A stretch of DNA of 45,388 bases from an uncultured Draconibacterium sp. (lineage in GTDB: Bacteria; Bacteroidota; Bacteroidia; Bacteroidales; Prolixibacteraceae), in contig NZ_CAJXTC010000040.1 of NCBI RefSeq assembly GCF_913060805.1, positions 1 through 45,388 on the forward strand, given 5' to 3'. The notes under the pieces were generated by a model. That model had not been told where the DNA came from. It saw nothing but the letters and a program-made list of their open reading frames with translations, and searched no databases. The position numbers and the translations under genes were made by a program. This document shows, piece by piece, positions 42,401 to 45,388 of this stretch; position 1 is the first letter of the stretch, and every line of letters starts with the position of its first letter.

Positions 42401-43723
42401 CTACTGATTCACAACCACCTTGATCTGCTTAATCCGGCGGTTATCAACCTCTTCAATGGTAAATGTGAACGTTTTGCATTTTACTTGTTCTTTTAACGAA
42501 GGAATCTCGCCTTTTATTTCAAGAATAAGGCCGGCGAGCGTATCGGCGTCACCTTTAACTTCGTCGAAAATGGTGTCGTCGCAATTTACAACCCGGTAAA
42601 AATCGCCTAGTAAAATCTTGGCGTCGAACAAGTAAGAGTTTTCCGATAGCTGAGTGAAGAAACTCTCTTCATCATCAAACTCATCGGTAATATCGCCAAC
42701 AATTTCTTCCAGAATATCTTCCAACGACACAATGCCCGAAGTGCCTCCGTACTCATCAACCACAATGGCAATGTGCACTTTGGTTTTCTGAAATTCTTCC
42801 AAAAGCGAACTGATCTTCTTGGTGTCGGGCACATAAAACGGCGGCCGAATCAAAGTCTGCCATTTAAACGTTTTGTTTTTATGGCTGTGCTGAAGAATAT
42901 CTTTAATGTATAACAGACCACTAATTTCGTCGAACGAATCGATGTAAACCGGAATTCGCGAGTAGCCCGAGTCGTTTATAATTTCCAGAACTTCGTCGAA
43001 ATTCGCTTTTATATCGATTGAAACCACATCAACACGAGGAGTCATAATCTCTTCCACGCTTTTGTTTCCGAATTTTACAATTCCCTCCAGAATCTCTTTT
43101 TCGTCCGAAAGTTCCTGGTCAGATGTCAATTCAAGCGCCTGTGAAATCTCATCCATCGAGATGTTCTTTTTGTGTTTCAGCAATCGGCGGTTTACAAATC
43201 CGGTTGAGTAGATCAATATTGCATTTATCGGGCGGAATAACTTTTCGAGCGTTTGTAGCGGCAATGCCATAAAACGGGCAAAGCGTAAAGCAAAATGCGT
43301 TGCATAAACCTTCGGGAAAATCTCGCCAAAAAGCAACAGGAAAAACGTAATAAGTACCACCTGGAAAATAAATTGCAAGGTTGGTGCATTTACAAACGAC
43401 ACTAAATTGTTTGAAATAAAGGCCGTTAGAATAACAATTCCAATATTTACAAAGTTGTTGGTTACCAGTATGGTAGCCAGAAGTTTTTCCGGGCTTTCGA
43501 GGTTGTGTAATACGCGCTCGTTGTTTTTGCCTTTGTGCCTCAGCTTATGCTTGTCGCTGGCCGACAGCGAAAAGTAAGCCACTTCCGATCCGCTTATCAG
43601 TGCTGAAGTAAATAGTAGAAACAATACGATTACAATTGAAACTATAATTCCAGGACTGATAGGGTGTAATTGAATTTGCCAGGAGCCGATAGCGGCTAAA
43701 CTTAAAAGCGGTTCTGTTTCCAA
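42401..43723 (-). CDS. gldE: gliding motility-associated membrane protein GldE
   Basis: CNNM/CorC-type (DUF21) membrane protein. Three or four spans lie in residues 22-165. Two CBS domains (about 205-325, EEIMTPRVDVVSI and VHIAIVVDEYGGTSGIVSLEDILEEIVGDI) and a C-terminal CorC/HlyC transporter-associated domain (about 345-435) follow. In the gld context it is GldE; it may carry Mg2+/cation-related function. 440 aa. The gene is 15 nt after ssb and 25 nt before gldD. Confidence 0.94.
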   Translation of the reverse strand: METEPLLSLAAIGSWQIQLHPISPGIIVSIVIVLFLLFTSALISGSEVAYFSLSASDKHKLRHKGKNNERVLHNLESPEKLLATILVTNNFVNIGIVILTAFISNNLVSFVNAPTLQFIFQVVLITFFLLLFGEIFPKVYATHFALRFARFMALPLQTLEKLFRPINAILIYSTGFVNRRLLKHKKNISMDEISQALELTSDQELSDEKEILEGIVKFGNKSVEEIMTPRVDVVSIDIKANFDEVLEIINDSGYSRIPVYIDSFDEISGLLYIKDILQHSHKNKTFKWQTLIRPPFYVPDTKKISSLLEEFQKTKVHIAIVVDEYGGTSGIVSLEDILEEIVGDITDEFDDEESFFTQLSENSYLFDAKILLGDFYRVVNCDDTIFDEVKGDADTLAGLILEIKGEIPSLKEQVKCKTFTFTIEEVDNRRIKQIKVVVNQ

Positions 43724-43738
43724 ATTTAAAAGTTTTGG

Positions 43739-44188
43739 TTAGAATGGAAGATCCTCGTCTCCCTCCGGTTCTTCAATGTCGGGTTGCGAAACCTGCGGAG
43801 TTGATGCAGCACCGGAGTTTTGCATTGCGCCGCCCTGGTCTGGTGAACCCTGGTTATCGCCGCGGTTACCAAGCATGGTCATTTGGTCGCCATAAATTTC
43901 AGTAATGTAACGTTTGTTACCGTCTTTGTCGTCGTACGAGCGGGTTCTTATGCGTCCCTCGATATACAACTGGCGGCCTTTGGTGACGTATTTTTCAGCC
44001 ACTTCTGCCAATCCTCTCCACAATACAATATTGTGCCACTCGGTTGTGGTAACACGCTCGCCGCTTTTCGAGTTATAACTTTCTGATGTTGCCAATGGAA
44101 AATTAGCTACTGCAACACCCGAATCGAGGTGACGTACTTCTGGATCTTTTCCTACGTTTCCAACAAGAATTACTTTATTTACTGACAT
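43739..44188 (-). CDS. ssb: single-stranded DNA-binding protein
   Basis: OB-fold tetramer that coats ssDNA. N terminus [21 protein letters not shown] and [24 protein letters not shown] are typical. After the core (about 1-108) comes a Gly/Gln/Asp/Ser linker and the acidic tip EGDEDLPF, the partner-binding tail. 149 aa. It lies between mutY (68 nt) and gldE. Confidence 0.97.
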   Translation of the reverse strand: MSVNKVILVGNVGKDPEVRHLDSGVAVANFPLATSESYNSKSGERVTTTEWHNIVLWRGLAEVAEKYVTKGRQLYIEGRIRTRSYDDKDGNKRYITEIYGDQMTMLGNRGDNQGSPDQGGAMQNSGAASTPQVSQPDIEEPEGDEDLPF

Positions 44189-44256
44189 AATCTAAAATTT
44201 ATATGGTTAACATTTTCAGGTCGTTACTACGCTGTAATTATTCACCGGTTTTTTAT

Positions 44257-45306
44257 TTATAGTCCCAATCCGGCCTCGTGTAAAAACTGTTCAACCAGTC
44301 GGGATACAGCAAATTTAGAAATATCTTTTTTATTTACCCGAATTAGAGGCGACGGATTATTAAAATTGCCCTGAACTTCAAGATATATCAATTTTGCGTG
44401 AATAATTTGGTGGCTCAAAACATGCTTTTTTTGCCCACTTATACTTTTAATATTAACCTGCAACGATGTAACCGGATGATCTGCTTCGAACAACTCCGAA
44501 TCAGACAGTGCTTTTTCATGCTCAACCAGCGGTAATTGATACAGGTTTTGCCAGATATCGTTGCCCGATCTTTTATCCAAAAGAATCGAATCGCCCATAT
44601 CATACAAATAATAGTAGAAATAGCGGTGCCGTTGTTTGGTCTTCTTTTCTTTAATTGGTAATTGACTAACAAGACCGTTTTTAAAAGCAAAGCACGAATC
44701 AACAACCGGGCAGTTCCCGCACTTTGTCGATTTCGGAACACACTGCAAAGCTCCAAACTCCATAAGCGCCTGGTTGTGCATGCCCGGATCCTGTCCCCGA
44801 ATCAATTCTTCGGCTAGTTCCTGAAACTCTTTTTTGCCTGCCGAGGAGTCAATCGGTGTCTCAATTCCATAATATCTCGAAAGTACCCTATATATATTAC
44901 CATCAACTGCAGGATAGGGAAGGTTGAATGCAATAGATGAAATTGCCGCTGCGGTGTACGGCCCAACGCCTTTTAATGCTAAAATGCTTTTGTAATCGTT
45001 AGGGAAAGTTCCGTTGTACTGTGCTGCAATAATCTTGGCAGATGCATGCAGGTTGCGGGCTCGCGAATAGTAACCTAGTCCCTGCCAGAGTTTTAGTACC
45101 TCGTCTTCGTGGGCATTGGCCAAATCATTAACAGTTGGGTAATGCTCAACAAAACGATAAAAGTAGTTTTTGCCCTGCTCAACGCGCGTTTGCTGAAGTA
45201 TGATTTCCGAGAGCCAAATCTTATACGGATCGCGGTCTTTTCGCCATGGTAAATCACGCTTATTTATATTGTACCAAGTGTAAATGTTGGTATGAAAATT
45301 GTCCAT
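44257..45306 (-). CDS. mutY: A/G-specific adenine glycosylase
   Basis: Removes adenine opposite 8-oxoguanine. The catalytic Glu34 is in LSEIILQQTRV, the helix-hairpin-helix is LKGVGPYTAAAI (111-122), and the catalytic Asp135 is in VDGN. The [4Fe-4S] ligands are Cys189, Cys196, Cys199 and Cys205 (C-x6-C-x2-C-x5-C). The C-terminal NUDIX-like 8-oxoG-recognition domain (about 225-349) is present. It heads the minus-strand run through pgl. Confidence 0.96.
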   Translation of the reverse strand: MDNFHTNIYTWYNINKRDLPWRKDRDPYKIWLSEIILQQTRVEQGKNYFYRFVEHYPTVNDLANAHEDEVLKLWQGLGYYSRARNLHASAKIIAAQYNGTFPNDYKSILALKGVGPYTAAAISSIAFNLPYPAVDGNIYRVLSRYYGIETPIDSSAGKKEFQELAEELIRGQDPGMHNQALMEFGALQCVPKSTKCGNCPVVDSCFAFKNGLVSQLPIKEKKTKQRHRYFYYYLYDMGDSILLDKRSGNDIWQNLYQLPLVEHEKALSDSELFEADHPVTSLQVNIKSISGQKKHVLSHQIIHAKLIYLEVQGNFNNPSPLIRVNKKDISKFAVSRLVEQFLHEAGLGL

Positions 45307-45340
45307 TCTACGCTAACTGGTTAAAAATCTTACAGAAAAA

Positions 45341-45348
45341 CAAAAATA
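45341..45348 (-). promoter_or_regulatory. -7 box upstream of mutY
   Basis: TATTTTTG on the minus strand is an exact TAnnTTTG match, 34 bases before the mutY ATG. A TTTG at -33 spacing was not found, so the promoter is only half supported. Confidence 0.4.
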
Positions 45349-45388
45349 ATTTATTTGAAATGCTTTCCGGTTTTATAATATTTTTTAT

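Noticed and set aside
1-45388. CRISPR array, prophage, IS element, integrase or rRNA operon
   Set aside because: None seen: no regularly spaced direct repeats, transposase, phage or rRNA sequence.

Overview
The window is a chromosomal segment of a Bacteroidota bacterium. A deep branch of the Bacteroidales/Marinilabiliales, such as Prolixibacteraceae, fits best, but that rank is inference. The evidence is a mutY-ssb-gldE-gldD run typical of the phylum, a short (288 aa) primary sigma factor, a FeoA-FeoB fusion with a small Cys-rich partner, several promoter elements matching the phylum's TAnnTTTG -7 box, and A-rich leaders instead of Shine-Dalgarno sites in front of most genes. No phage, IS transposase, CRISPR array or rRNA operon was seen. 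About 42 protein genes and one tRNA fill the window densely.

Layout. 1-398: a gene-free end with a leftward promoter-like box, a folded intergenic repeat and the floA terminator. 399-3579 (minus): an envelope/proteolysis operon, SPOR/TPR protein - ClpS - NfeD - FloA. 3734-5241 (plus): bcp-recA with a good terminator. 5363-10519 (plus): threonine biosynthesis, thrA - apgM-like gene (probable homoserine kinase substitute) - thrC. 10685-12211 (plus): primary sigma factor and rpe. 12203-14918 (minus): FeoAB iron importer and its Cys-rich partner. 15058-16122: an unknown conserved-looking protein, a possible coupled micro-ORF, and tRNA-Arg(ACG) with its promoter and terminator. 16189-17452 (minus): two candidate single-span microproteins and an HTH regulator.

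17790-28577 is the accessory half. It holds a secreted GH79-type glycosidase, an SDR oxidoreductase and a secreted alpha/beta hydrolase-like protein (plus). On the minus strand follow a Vat-type acyltransferase, a beta-lactamase-fold lipoprotein, an outer-membrane beta-barrel protein, a TolB-like/TPR/AraC regulator, a sodium:solute symporter and a small winged-helix protein. 28775-35621 is an osmolyte block: ablA-ablB (N-epsilon-acetyl-beta-lysine synthesis, minus) lies opposite a fused trehalose-6-phosphate synthase/phosphatase and a GH15 enzyme (plus), with a small nuclease-fold-like protein between them. Then come a MarR regulator, dinB and an alpha/beta hydrolase.

38492-38868 is a compact cassette: a GIY-YIG nuclease gene bracketed by imperfect inverted repeats that abut its start and stop. 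It sits exactly between two convergent genes and is the strongest candidate here for a poorly described mobile or repeat-maintenance system. 38879-45306 (minus) is one long operon-like run, mutY-ssb-gldE-gldD-PPTase-zwf-pgl, joining DNA repair/replication, gliding/secretion factors, carrier-protein activation and the oxidative pentose phosphate entry steps.
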